From: Phragmites australis | Taxonomy: Eukaryota > Streptophyta > Magnoliopsida > Poales > Poaceae | DNA: 64,000 nt | Assembly (NCBI RefSeq): GCF_958298935.1 | Contig: NC_084924.1 | Coordinates: forward strand, 31,531,819 to 31,595,818 | Direction of reading: 5' to 3' | Part shown: piece after piece, positions 31,257-43,400 of the stretch | Layout: each line of letters opens with the position of its first letter | How positions within the stretch are numbered: the first letter of the stretch is position 1 | Translations under genes and position numbers: made by a program | The notes under the pieces: model-generated | The model's input: the letters and a program-made list of their open reading frames with translations, nothing else | Told to the model about the DNA's origin: nothing | Database searches by the model: none

Positions 31257-34200
31257 ATGGGCTGCGTCCACGGCCGCCCTGCGGTGCCCAGCCCCGACCG
31301 CCCGCCGCCCCCGCTCCCGCCCGAGCCGGCCCCCGCTTCGGCGGCGGCGCCGCAGGAGGCCGCGGTCGCCGCCGGGAAGGCAGAGCATGCGGCAGCCCCC
31401 GCAGAGAAGCGGGCCCGGCGGGAGAGGCGCTCCCGCTCGTCGCGCCCCGGCACCGGCCCCGGCCCCGGCGGCGGCAGCTTCGCGAACAGGGCGCGCGGGG
31501 AGCAGGTCGCCGCCGGCTGGCCCGCCTGGCTCTCCGCCGTTGCCGGCGAGGCCATTGATGGCTGGACCCCGCGCCGCGCCGACTCCTTCGAGAAGATCGA
31601 CAAGGTATGGACGCGCGTCCCCCGCCCGCTCATGGCGTTCAGCGGCCGGCATTGGCGCAGAGGAACTGAGAAAAGCTTGCATCTTTGTGGTTGGGCAGAT
31701 CGGGCAGGGCACGTACAGCAACGTGTACAAGGCGCGCGACACGGTGAGCGGCAAGATCGTGGCGCTCAAGAAGGTGCGCTTCGACAACCTCGAGCCCGAG
31801 AGCGTCCGCTTCATGGCCCGCGAGATCCTCATCCTCCGCCGCCTCGACCACCCAAACGTCGTCAAGCTCGACGGCCTCGTCACCTCCCGCATGTCCTGCA
31901 GCCTCTACCTCGTCTTCGAGTACATGGAGCACGACCTCGCCGGACTCGCGGCCAGCCCGGACATCAAGTTTACCGAGCCACAGGTCTCCAAGAATCAAGA
32001 TCCCCCACCATTACCGCATTGCAAACTCTGGTGCCACCAGCTTCACGCACTCACAGCGTATCATGAAATGCAGGTTAAGTGCTATATGCATCAGTTGCTG
32101 TCGGGTCTGGAACACTGCCACGACCGGGGGGTGCTGCACCGCGACATCAAGGGGTCGAACCTGCTTTTAGACAACAAAGGCATGCTGAAGATTGCGGATT
32201 TCGGTCTGGCATCGTTCTTTGATCTGGACCGTAAGCAGCCGATGACGAGCAGGGTGGTGACCCTATGGTACCGGCCGCCGGAGCTGCTTCTGGGTGCGAC
32301 AGATTATGATGTAGGTGTGGACCTGTGGAGCGCAGGGTGTATCCTAGCCGAGTTGCTGGCTGGGAGTCCTATTATGCCAGGACGAACTGAGGTTAGCAAT
32401 AGCATGCTTAACTGTCTGAGATGTCAATATGATATGCCTTCCAGTGTGTATTTGGTTGAATTCCAGTTAAACATAGCCTGGTTAGAAATGTTGAACTAAA
32501 TTAGATTCAATTGAGTGTGTAGTTCTGTTATAGATATCAAGGAAATTTTCCATTTTGAGTTTGCCAATTCTGGTACCATCGGTAATGGGGTTGGGATGTG
32601 TTCTTTCCTGGTGTTACAGCACGAGAGTATGCTGTTTCTGATTCCAACCCAGGTTCAATCCCCAGCAGGTGGAGGTGAGAACTGAAAAAACACCCTTGTT
32701 CATCATAGTATTGTGAGAAGAAATCCCAGGAGGAAGCTTCATTATTTTAACGTCTTTCAGTGCATTGCTCATGTATTGGTCATAAAAAAATGTTGTTTGT
32801 TTGTTACTTCTTCTCTATTTTTTTTTTTGAGGAACATCAGGGAACATCTCTATATTCTGTGCCGATAACAAACCACTCTAACTGAGCCATGCCAGCATAG
32901 AAATTGCTTAGTCAGCAGTGCCTCACGTGAAAACACTAATCTGCCTTGAAAATCTGATTACTCTATTTTGGAAGGACCTCAAAAGTCTGATTTTATTGCC
33001 ACACGTTTAAACATTCATTTCTGATGCTTTCTGTCCTTTTTTCTTTTTGAGAATTCCCATGCTTTCTTTCATTTTGCCCTTGAATAGCAACTACATTTAT
33101 CTTGTATATTTCACTGATCTATTCATGTCTGCCCCCTTTTAGGTGGAACAGCTGCATAAAATTTTTAAGTTGTGTGGCTCCCCCACAGAAGAATATTGGA
33201 AAAAATCAAAGCTTCCTCATGTAACGATATTTAAACCTCAGCAGCCATACAAAAGGCGAATAAGGGAGACATTCAAAGATTTTCCACAATCAGCATTGCA
33301 ATTGATCGAAACACTGCTCGCAATTGACCCAGCTGATCGTTTAACAGCCACTTTTGCATTAAAAAGCGATGTAAGTTGGCCACCATTTCTCACTATCTTG
33401 TCTCTCTGATTGAACTAAACGACTTGAAATACTTATTTGTGTTAAAAGTCATTACTACTTCCTATGAAGATAGTATTTTGACAAAATAGGGACTGTAAGG
33501 GGACAATAGCTCAGTGCTTCCTGTTGGCAACAGCGTTCCAAAACATAGGGTGTGTTTGGTTCCATCGCCTGGCCCGCCTCGCCTTGCTCCGCTTGCCTCC
33601 CCTCGCCTAGCCAAGCAAGGCAATATTTCCTTAGCTGCTTGGTTCCCTTGCCTCCTCGTTTCTCCCCCTTCCTCTCTTCTTCCAAGCTGCAAGACTATCC
33701 ATCCATGGAAGAGCTCGATCTGGCGGGGGAGGTCGATTCGGGCTGCATCGACCTCGATTTGCACGGTGGTGGGCTTGATTTGGATGATGGTGAGCTCGAT
33801 TTGGATGGTGGTGGGTTCGATTAGTTCAATTTAGGCGAGAGAGAAGGTCGATTCAGTGTGGAAAATGGTCGATTTGGTGGAGGAGAAGAACGATTCAGCG
33901 AGGAGGAAGATCGATTCAGTGGGGGAAAGACCGATTTGAGTGGCTACGGGTTTTGAGAAGCGATGTGCTTGATTCAGCTACTAGCTCATGCAGGTAGCTG
34001 GCACCATGAGTGGAGCTCGGAGGAGTGGAGGAGCTCACGACGAGGGCCAACGAACCTTGCTGGTGCAGGAGAGCCGCTCCTGCATGGGCAAGGAAAAGCT
34101 TGCCCGACCGGGCGAGTTTGCCAGGCAAAGCGAGGTTCCTGGGCGGTACCAAACGCCTGACCTTGCCGAGCAAGGTGAGGCGAGCGGCTTGCCCAGGAAC

Positions 34201-36568
34201 CAAACATGCCCATAATGTTTTGACCGGAATTTCTTTTGCTGGTATAGTGGTCTCTATCGGCATAAATTTAGATTCCAATACATGAACTTACAAGCATTTG
34301 TAGCCGCTGTAAATATGCAAAATTTCTATTTCATATCCAAGGACCAACACAACCAATTTTTTGTGCAATACAAGGAAACTCAGACCATAATTCTCATGAT
34401 CCCATCTGGACCAAAGTATCTTATGGATTGTTCCAGAAACACCACTATGCCAACAGGAATGTAGGTTACCAGCCACTATGAGTTTTTATTTTATAGTATC
34501 CTATATGACAGCAATCCAAATTTCCGTCTTGGTCACACATTAGGTTTTTGTAGGATAATTCATTGGATAATATGTTAAATAATAATGATTTCTGTTAACT
34601 GTCTATGCATGCAGTTCTTTACAACTGAACCTTATGCATGCGAATCGTCAAGTCTACCAAAGTATCCTCCAAGCAAAGAAATAGATGCAAAACGAAGAGA
34701 TGAAGAATCCAGACGGTTTGTCACATTGACACTTGTTTCATTATTTAGGATGATTTGTTGTGTCTTAGGCTTATATGCATCGACACAGCCATGGAATCTT
34801 GTTAATCTATAAACGCACACAATGATCATAGCAACAGGAACCTATATGTGTGATTTGTAGGGTGACAATAGTACAATTCTTACACGCACAAAAAAAAGTT
34901 ACGATTCTAATAGGCTATATTGATTATCTTATATCAGCCAGAGTGCTGCCTATTTTATCTTTTGTTTTCTTGTGATCTGAAAGCACAGTTTTTTCATCTG
35001 CAGTTACCTCACTAACCTGAAATATATGCATATTTACATATTAAGCATTTTCATTGTTAATTTGAGGTTCTTTTTGTATTTAAAAATTCCTGTATATAAT
35101 ATTAGTGTTGGGTCCCATGCTTTAGCTAATGCTTTCCTTCGACAAGAAAAACACATAACTGCACATAAGGGGAAAGTTTTGGGGCCACTAGCTTTTGTCT
35201 ATTGGCTGAAAAAGTGAAAAGAGCAAACATAGTTATTATACATTAGATATTTGGATCTACATCTGGAAGAACTCCTGCTACTCATCACAAGTTGTTAATA
35301 CAAAAATCAAAAGTTGTACAACAGTGCTGTCTTGATTGAGTAAACGCTAATGGCGATGTGTGTCCTCTTTTCAGCTATTGTAAACATGAGTGCTAAAAGT
35401 GTATATTAATATCTATGCCCGTCTTTGTAAGTTGCATGTGCAGTAAGGGCACAAAAAGAAAAATAAAGAAGAAAAAAAAGAAAGAAGATGAGACAAAAGG
35501 GCCATGTGGCGTAGTAGTTTTATACTACCACCATTAGGATACAAAAAATAAGAAGTATTTCTTATCTCAAAAAACCATTTAAGTTAACTGTAAGTACCAA
35601 CTGTGATCGAACTTTAAGCAGCATATTTGTGCTAAAAGCAGAACTAATGGTTATGGTGCCAAAACACCTGGATTCCTGGGAACTTGTTGGGTATATTTTG
35701 TAGACCTCATCATTGAGTCAAAAGACAACTCTATATCATTTTTTCTGGTAGAGTTTTCACTGATTATGTTTCCCCATGTCTGAAAATTGCCAAATATCGT
35801 AGCACTACCCTTGACCCATGTCAATTTCATGTCAGTTCAGTTGAGCACTTCTAACACTGTTACGATGCACTTGACTTATCCCTGCTATGATCAACAGTTT
35901 AAGAGCTGCTGGTGGTAGAGCTAATGGTGATGGACCCAAGAAGACAAGGACACATGATCGACCTAAGGCAGTTCCAGCTCCAGAGGCAAATGCTGAACTT
36001 CAAGTAAATATTCATGTATGTTGTATGAACTTATTACTTTTGGTACAATTTATTTCTATGAGATGGTTTGTTCAATGACAGGAGGTGGTGCAATCACTTG
36101 CTCAGTGTCACTCTCATCCCTTTCACATAAACACTACATTCCCCAATTATGTTTCTACATCCAAGTAGACTGACTTTGGTCTTCACTATTGGTCTCCCAT
36201 GTTATCATCAATGGTCCAAAAAGCAACCTTATCCTAAGATAAACTTTGCTGTGTTGCTAACTTGTGCTTGTTCCTTTTTACAGAAAAGAATGCTAATCAC
36301 TCATGCAACTGCAAAAAGCAAGAGTGAAAAGTTCCCTCCCCCGCATCAGGATGGCGCAGTCGGTGTTCCTTTGGATTCTTCAAATCATATGGATCCTCTA
36401 TACGAACCCCTAGACCCATCTTCCTTCAGCACTGTGTTTGCTTATGAGAAAGGCGCTGTGCCTACTTGGTCTGGACCATTGGTTGATCCTGCCGCAGTTG
36501 CGAACCAAAAGCGGAAGCACAAGTCAGGGCGCTTGTCGAAACAACCGGCCACTGCCCGTGCTTGGTAA
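31257..36568 (+). CDS. CDK-like Ser/Thr protein kinase, At1g54610/IBS1 type
   Basis: Seven exons: 31257-31604, 31699-31983, 32074-32391, 33143-33370, 34615-34715, 35898-36003 and 36284-36568; phases agree and give 556 residues. The start MGCVHGRP carries Gly2 and Cys3, a typical N-myristoylation/palmitoylation site that would anchor it to membranes. A Pro/Ala-rich, disordered region follows. The kinase domain has IGQGTYSNVYKARD, VALKKVRF, EILILRRLDHPNV, HRDIKGSNLLL, DFGLASFFDL and VVTLWYRPPELLLG; all catalytic residues are present. The tail (KRRDEESRR ... KSGRLSKQ) is basic and family-specific. This plant group is related to CDKC/CDK9 by sequence and is linked in Arabidopsis to immune and disease responses. 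Intron 4 contains a 664-bp transposon-like insert, and a Stowaway MITE lies in the promoter. Confidence 0.94.
33548..34211. mobile_element. DNA transposon derivative in intron 4 of the kinase gene
   Basis: The ends are GGGTGTGTTTGGTTCC and, inverted, GGGCATGTTTGGTTCC, with ATA on both sides. Size is 664 bp. Inside are near-repeats of a GCTCGATTTGGATG-type word. Ends and a 3-bp duplication point to a Harbinger- or CACTA-related non-autonomous element; ATA is not the usual TWA of Harbinger, so the superfamily is left open. Confidence 0.75.
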
Positions 36569-38629
36569 GATCCTGATAAATGATAGGTAAAAGAGTATTT
36601 ATTGTGGAGAAATATTCTGCGGTGGTACCTGCACGCTGTTTTACAAATGAGGCATGAGATGATAAACAATTTTCGTGGTGAGTTTTGTCATGTATGGATT
36701 TCTTTCTAACACCATTGTACAGGTTGGGGAGGGAGCTCAAGTAGTTACTTCTGTAAAATAGTTTCTCTTTTGTATTTTTACAAGCAGCTGCATTTGATGT
36801 TAGATTCATTCGAACGGAAGCTTAAGCCTCTAGCGTTTCACCTTCCATTGTACTAACATTGTCTGAATTGCTACCTATATAATCATTTGTCATCAATTCA
36901 GTGGAAACTTTCAACTGGTAGTTTTCTCTCTTTTTCCCCCCTACGGAAGAGTTGTTTGGACCGATGGAAACCGGCGTCATACTGTGATGGAGTACTTTTG
37001 AATTCACGATTTGTAATTTAGCTAGGTGGATTCAATTCAAAATCCCTTTTATGTTAATTGATCTCGCAGATGGTGCAGACTCGAACATTTGCTTGTAGAA
37101 AGGAATGCTACACTGTAGTAGTGGTATCAGAGAAAGAGCCAGCTGGTGCTTTATTAAAGTTATGTTTGTTTTAGTGGTGGATTTTGAAAATATATTTGCA
37201 TATTCTGAATTATATAAAGCTGGATCCTAGAAAGTTAAGGATCCAAAAGTTGATAGCTGTTTGATTAACTGGATTCTAGTGGGTTGGATTATTGTTTGTG
37301 TACGTCAAAAATCTATAATACGCTTAACTGTTTTGGATGTCCTATTTACCATTTTGTGACACATTTACCATTTGATTGGACTTGTAGCATATTTTTAAAA
37401 TACGAAAATGCATAATTAAATAGTAAAAGATACATCATTCATATAAACTTCAATTTTTATCCATACAAATATTCCTCCACAAACAATCTACTCTCTTATA
37501 GTAAACAAAGTATTAGTAAGATTATCACGGAAGATATTTATATCTCGCTCTTCATCTCCTAATCCACCATTGCGACCACTCTCTTGAGATGAAGAGGTAC
37601 AACAATGTGACTGTAGTGTATGATCATAACATGCCTAAATTAGCTCACAGCATAAGCTAAAATACTACATAAAAAATACACTAAACATGCCACTGCAGTT
37701 TGTGATCACATCACTCCCAAATTGTTTTCTAGTCACTAAAATTATGAGACAATCAAGTGTAACATTAAATGAAATTACATACCATTTTTTCTCTGAGCTT
37801 ACCGTGTTTGGGATTTGAGCTGCGCCAGCCGCCAAGTCTGGGAAGGGAGCAGCGCCGACCACAAGCCTTGGAGGGGACGAGCTTTGGTCGTCACGTGAGA
37901 GGGCTGAGACACCCTATATGCGATCGTGTTGTCGCACCAGGGATGTCAAGCTACGCAGGCATGCCAAGCATCATAGCCACGTCATGGCCGGAGAAGTAGG
38001 TCGTTGCAATGCCTACAAAGGAGCCCATGTCATCCCCTCAAAACAAGGTTGCCGCCTCGCTTGCGAACCGCGTCGCGCTACGAAATGCTCCAGACGAGGG
38101 AGAGTTGCCGTTGCCGGAGAAGTAGGTCACGCTGCAGTCGCCGGGGAACGAGGATGGCGCCACGCCTCGGAACAAGGCCGTCGCAGCGCCTTGGCCCACC
38201 GTCACACCTAGGAATAGCGTTGCGCCACGAGTGGCTGTGGGCAAGGGAAAGGCGCTAGCCAGGCCGTCCCGGTAGGAGAGGGCGACGTTAAACTCATCGT
38301 TGGAGACTGCGCCAAACTCGTCCATGGCAGCAACGCTAGGGTTCAACGATTGAGAGATGCGCTGGAGCGAGAGGTGTAGGGAGGGGGAGCGCGTGGGTGG
38401 ATTTGGGTCCACGGGCGCGTGGGTAGGGGGGTAACGAAGGGGTAGTGGCGGGTAATTCCACCATAACGTCAATGGACAGTTTGGTCTTCTTACAAATCAA
38501 AAACTGAGAGAAGCTGGTGGATAATGGATTGCAGGATTGCTACAATCTGAAGGATGATTTGCTAAAAGCTGAGTTCACAAGCTGTCTGTTTGTTTCCACT
38601 TCAACTTATAATTGTCCTGTAATAGTTAG
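36569..38629. other. Kinase 3' region and unassigned repeat-like DNA
   Basis: 36569 to about 37000 is the expected 3' untranslated region. 37160-38600 looks like a transposon derivative: words such as TGTTTGATTAACTGGATTC near one side and GCTGTCTGTTTGTTTCC near the other, without clear borders. Within it, 38324 down to 38038 on the minus strand holds an open frame starting MDEFGAVSNDEFNVALSY, which I do not recognise. Confidence 0.35.
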
Positions 38630-39520
38630 TTTCTGATAGGGTTCAGTGCGTGTGTTTTGTGCTACCTGGAGTCTCCGGGTGAACCTGGATACTCCGGGTT
38701 TGTTCAAAAAATACTGCAACGGCTAGTTTTTGGGGGAAGAGTATAAATACCTCTTCACCCCCTCTATTCAATGCTGATGAACTACCCGTGAATAAACATC
38801 TCAAAAGCATTCAATAGCCCTCCCAAACCCCTCTGGTGCTTTGATTCTTGCAAGATTTGAGAGTTAGGGTTTGGGAAGTGAAATCTAGAGCTAGAGAGCA
38901 AAAATTCAATCTTTGAGCATTTGAGTTCTTCACCAAGCTTTGATTTGCATTCTTTACTCTTAGAGCTTCGTGCTCCTAGACGACAAGATGTCACACGTAG
39001 ACCACCCAATCTTTGTGAGTGCCACGGGAAGTTTGTATCACCTTTGATTTGAGTAAGAACCCTATCTCGATCTTTGTGGTCGCTTGGGTGAGGATAGAGT
39101 TAAAAGAGACTTAGCTCTTTGTGAGCTCCTCAACGGAGACATATGCACTTCTTTGTGAGGTGACCGAACTTCGGGAACAAATCATTATCTCCATTACTTT
39201 TTTGCATTTTACTTGTTCTAGTTGATATTTGGAGAATTGCCCCAATCTTGTTGCTTGTGAGTATTTGAGTGCAGGTCATTGTTGAAAAGGAACATATACA
39301 TCTTATAGAGTCTGTGATAACTCGTAGACTAAACTAGACTTGCTTAGGTTTACTTTGATTTCGAGTTTCTGTATAGTCCGGATAATCCGGTGAACTCGGA
39401 TACTTCGGAACCCGGAGTATCCGGATTGAGCCAGAATATCCGGGTACTGTCTAATCCGCTGTAAAGTTTTATTGTTTAGAAATGACTATTCACCCCCCCT
39501 CTAGTTGACATCAAGTACTT
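38630..39520 (+). mobile_element. LTR of a retrotransposon (solo or fragment)
   Basis: A TATA box (TATAAATACC, near 38740), repeated CTCCGGGT/CCGGAGTATCC words and the ending TATTCACCCCCCCTCTAG are typical of a large grass LTR family. No gag or pol follows. The exact ends and target duplication could not be fixed. Confidence 0.55.
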
Positions 39521-39900
39521 TCAAGGATGACATGACAAATTTTAAAATCATTTTTTGTGTTCCAATTCTCTTAAAATTCAAAACACTAGAAAAATAGTTA
39601 TGATTTTTTTTTTAAAAAAATTGTGGCGTAGTGGATAATGAGAAACAAAAATAACAAAAAAGATAAGTTTGTCTGAAACTTGTCTTTTTTTTACAAGTAA
39701 TTATTTGAGTTGAAAGTTTTTGAAAAGCTAGATGATAACATCCACTATACCACACATTATTATTATTATTATTTTGATAATGTTTTGAATTTTAAAGCAT
39801 TGAAATGCATTTTATTTTTTATTTTATTAGTCATCCTATGACTAATAAAATCCTGACTAATAAAAGCTAGACGATAACATCCTATGACCAGCGACAGTAT
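39521..39900. other. AT-rich spacer
   Basis: AT-rich sequence with short words repeated (for example ATGACTAATAAAA and CTAGATGATAACATCC/CTAGACGATAACATCC). No gene or element border is seen. Confidence 0.4.
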
Positions 39901-40138
39901 ATTTGTAATTTTTGGATCTTAAAAATAAAAAAATAAAATTGTAATGTAATCATGATATAGAATTGCAGAATTTCAAAACGTACGCATATATTTGTAATTT
40001 TTGAATTTTAAAATTATAAAAATAAAAAACGTAATGTAATCATGATATAGAATTGCAAAATTTCAAAACGGAGCATGTATTTGTAATTTTTTGATTTTAA
40101 AAATATAAAAATATAAATCGTAATGTAATCATGATAGA
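39901..40138. repeat. 89-bp tandem repeat, about 2.7 copies
   Basis: Units start ATTTGTAATTTTT at 39901, 39990 and 40079; each holds GTAATGTAATCATGATA. The last copy is partial and ends about 295 bp before the NUP93 start codon. Confidence 0.85.
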
Positions 40139-40432
40139 GGGGTTCTCGTCTCCGTGGGCCCCCGGCCCCGGCGCCTAACGTTTTTGGCAGTCGTCGACGG
40201 ACTCAGACGGGCCGCGTGTGAGCCCATTAGACAGCGCTTAGCCCAAGCCCAAGAATCCAACGCTCGAAGCCCAGCCCAGGGTCGAGGCTACAAGGCACGA
40301 GAGCCCAGCAGCCCTTCCACCACCGCTCCGCTGCTCCTCCCCTCCCCCGCACTCCGAAAACCCCAGCTCCAGCGCCGCGCCGGAAGCCACTGCTCCGCGC
40401 ACGAACGAAACCCTCCACCAGCTCCAGCGGCG
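40139..40432 (+). promoter_or_regulatory. NUP93 promoter and leader
   Basis: The DNA changes abruptly from AT-rich repeat to GC-rich. Several GCCCA/TGGGC site II-like motifs lie between 40150 and 40310, a pattern common in plant housekeeping promoters without a TATA box. A CT-rich leader precedes the ATG at 40433. Confidence 0.5.
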
Positions 40433-43400
40433 ATGGCTGGCGTCGGTGGGAGCGGCAGCGGCGGCGGGGGCGGGGGCGACGCGGAGATGAGCGGGTGGAC
40501 GGGGCTCCTCCACTCCTCCACCAAGCTCCTCGAGCAGGCCGCGCCCACCCCGCACTTCCCTACCCTCCAGGTGCGTGCCCCGTTTGCTTCCGCGCTGCGT
40601 CTCCCTCGACAACGCCACCGATTCGACGCGTTTGCTTCCGCCCCTGACGGGTTCGTTTCTGGCTCGCGCAGAGGAACCTGGACCAGCTCGAGGCGCTCTC
40701 CACCAAGCTCAAGGCCAAGACCATCCGCGCTGAGGCGCCGTCCCAGTCGCTCTCCGCCACCAGGTAGATAGATCTCCGGAGCCCCCTTAATCAGCATCTC
40801 CGTCCGCTAGAAGTTGAACTGTCGCTTCTGGGGTTTTGTGGGGGCTTAGGGTTTCGGCTGTACTTCTGTAGGTTGCTGGCGCGCGAGGGGATCAATGCGG
40901 AGCAGCTCGCCAGGGACCTCAAGTCATTCGAACTCAAGGTAATGGATGAGCGTGCCGACTGGGTTGGACTAGTGCATTTAGGGCCCCGTTTCATATAGTG
41001 ATGCAACTAGTTTCATGTGGTGATTTAAAAAGATCAAGCAGTTGATTTGGTTCGAAACTTTAACATTCCGAACCTGTTTAAGTGAGGATCTATGTTTATT
41101 GAAAGTAGGATACATATGGAACTCAGTTCATTTGGCGTAGGAAACTGCTATCTAGTCTCTGGAAATGTGATGTTTTTCGATTTTAAAAAAACATGACACT
41201 CAAATGCGGATAATTTACTAGTTCGAAAATGTACATCACAAATATATGGTAATGTGGTCTTTATCTCAAGTTTACTAGTGAGGATCTAGGTTTGTTGGAA
41301 GCAGAATAGCAGATGGACTTTACAGAAGCATTAGTATGTTTTTCGTTTGCGGATAATGTACTAGTTTGAAAATGTGCCTATCTTTGTCGTAATGTGGTAA
41401 TTAACTATTCTCTTTTGTGTTTGCTGCAAAAAGATGATTTGACTTTTACTACCTTATGAAACAGACCATGAGTTTGTCCACATCATTTTGATTCCAATAT
41501 AACATTATAACCTCAATATGCAGCATGCATTTGACATGGTGCATTATGCCAAACAGACACCTAATTGATCAGAAAAGGCCTCAGTGCCATTTTCTGCTCT
41601 GTTGCTCTATGCGCTTCTGTGGCTTGCTTGTTATCGTAGATTTGCAGATCTTTAATATCACTTGTTGGATTGCCTATGCGTGTAAATCGTAGTGGCTCAA
41701 TTTGATGTTTTGCAGACCACCTTTGAAGATGTTTTTCCGTCTGAAGCAACTACTGTCGAGGAGTACCTGCAGCAGGTGAACACTTGAATAACCCTCTAAT
41801 TAGATTGTCACCTGAGTTTTATTGAGCATAAACATAATCTATGTTTTCAGCTTCATGAAATGGCAATAGTTTCATCCATCCAAGAAGCTCAAAAGGACAA
41901 CTTAAAGAGTTTTAACAACTATATGATGCAAGTTCTTGAGGTTGGTTTGCTTCTTCCTGATATTCAATTCTATTTATATTTGATCAGGGCTAGTAGCTGC
42001 CAAAAATGCCTTTTAGATGACACTTTCTTGGATCAGCTTGGTATATGTTACAGTAGGTGTCCAAGTTTCTTTATCGTCTGAATTTTGTTTGTGTTATTTG
42101 ACTGCTTTTATTGCACCTTTCTGCAACAACCTTGGTTAGGAACTTGTGATAGTTGTGTAATATAATCTGATGTGATGTATATGACAGTTCAATTTCACCA
42201 TTCAGGGTAATAATGTTTCTATATATATATTTTTCATTGTCACATTGGTCATTTAATACTTCAGCCTGCTTGCTGGTGCATGTTTTCAATGATTTCTCTC
42301 CTCAGTTCTATAACTGTATCATATGTTTGCTGTAGGATGACTGGCAGAATGAGAAGAGAGACTTCTTGCAGAGTCTAAGCCGGCTTTCTACACTGCCCAA
42401 AAGAAACACTAATCTCTTAAACAGTGGGCTGGGTCACCCTGCTTTGATGCCACCTTCAACATCCAGTCCTCATGCTTCATCAGGCTTGCCCTCTACAGAA
42501 GTCATGCCTATACCAAACAAGACTATTATTGAAAATAAATCTTCAGTTTATGCTGGTGTCGTGAGGGATCTCAATGATGCCAGAGGACGCACTCTACCTT
42601 TTAGCGTAAGCTTTGTACTTCTATGTCAAGATTCAACATGTTATCAGGCTTTTCTAGATTAGAAATATCAGCCATCTACAGTTCAATTCTCGAAATAATT
42701 TAATTTTGATAAATAGCTTAAGTTCCTATTTTGTATAGCCTTTGATATGTTATCATCAGATCATAGAAGAATTCTCCTGATGCACCATCAATTCCACTTA
42801 TGCGTATTAATGTTGTATTTTGCTTAGCCTGCTACAGCTTTCAGGGCTGCTTATGAGTCCTTGACTGTTGATGCTATTGGCACAAAATCAGTGACTATGC
42901 AGAAAGTGTGGCATCTGATTCAGGTAATAATATTGACTTTATTGTAGCAAAGTTATACCATTATTTGTTCATTTCCAGTCATATTTAAATACATCGTAGG
43001 TATACGAGAAAAATATTTTGCAATGGCAATTCCCACCATGTGCGATCTCATTTTGTGTCCCTTATTTGATTTTTTTCTGTGTTTTTGTTGTTTATCTAAT
43101 TCAGGCATTAGTTGGGGAAGGGTTAACTCATCAAAATGTTTCAAGAAAAATGTCACTGGTGATAGGTGCAAGACGCCACCTTGAGTGGGGTCATGAAAAG
43201 TTCATACTTGAGACCATCAACAGCCATCCAGCTCTTGTGAGTATTTCTGTTTACTCATTTTTTTACTGACTACTTCCTTCAAAAGTTTGTTTGCTATTCA
43301 AATGCAGTTATGTTAGGTTTTGTAGTAATGATTTTGGTGTATATCTATAAATGCTCTTGTGACATTTATTCTGTTTGCCCTTACTAATTTTTATATCCCG

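Noticed and set aside
31057..32499. 480-codon frame over the kinase 5' region
   Set aside because: It reads through introns 1 and 2; the exon model with MGC start fits the family much better.
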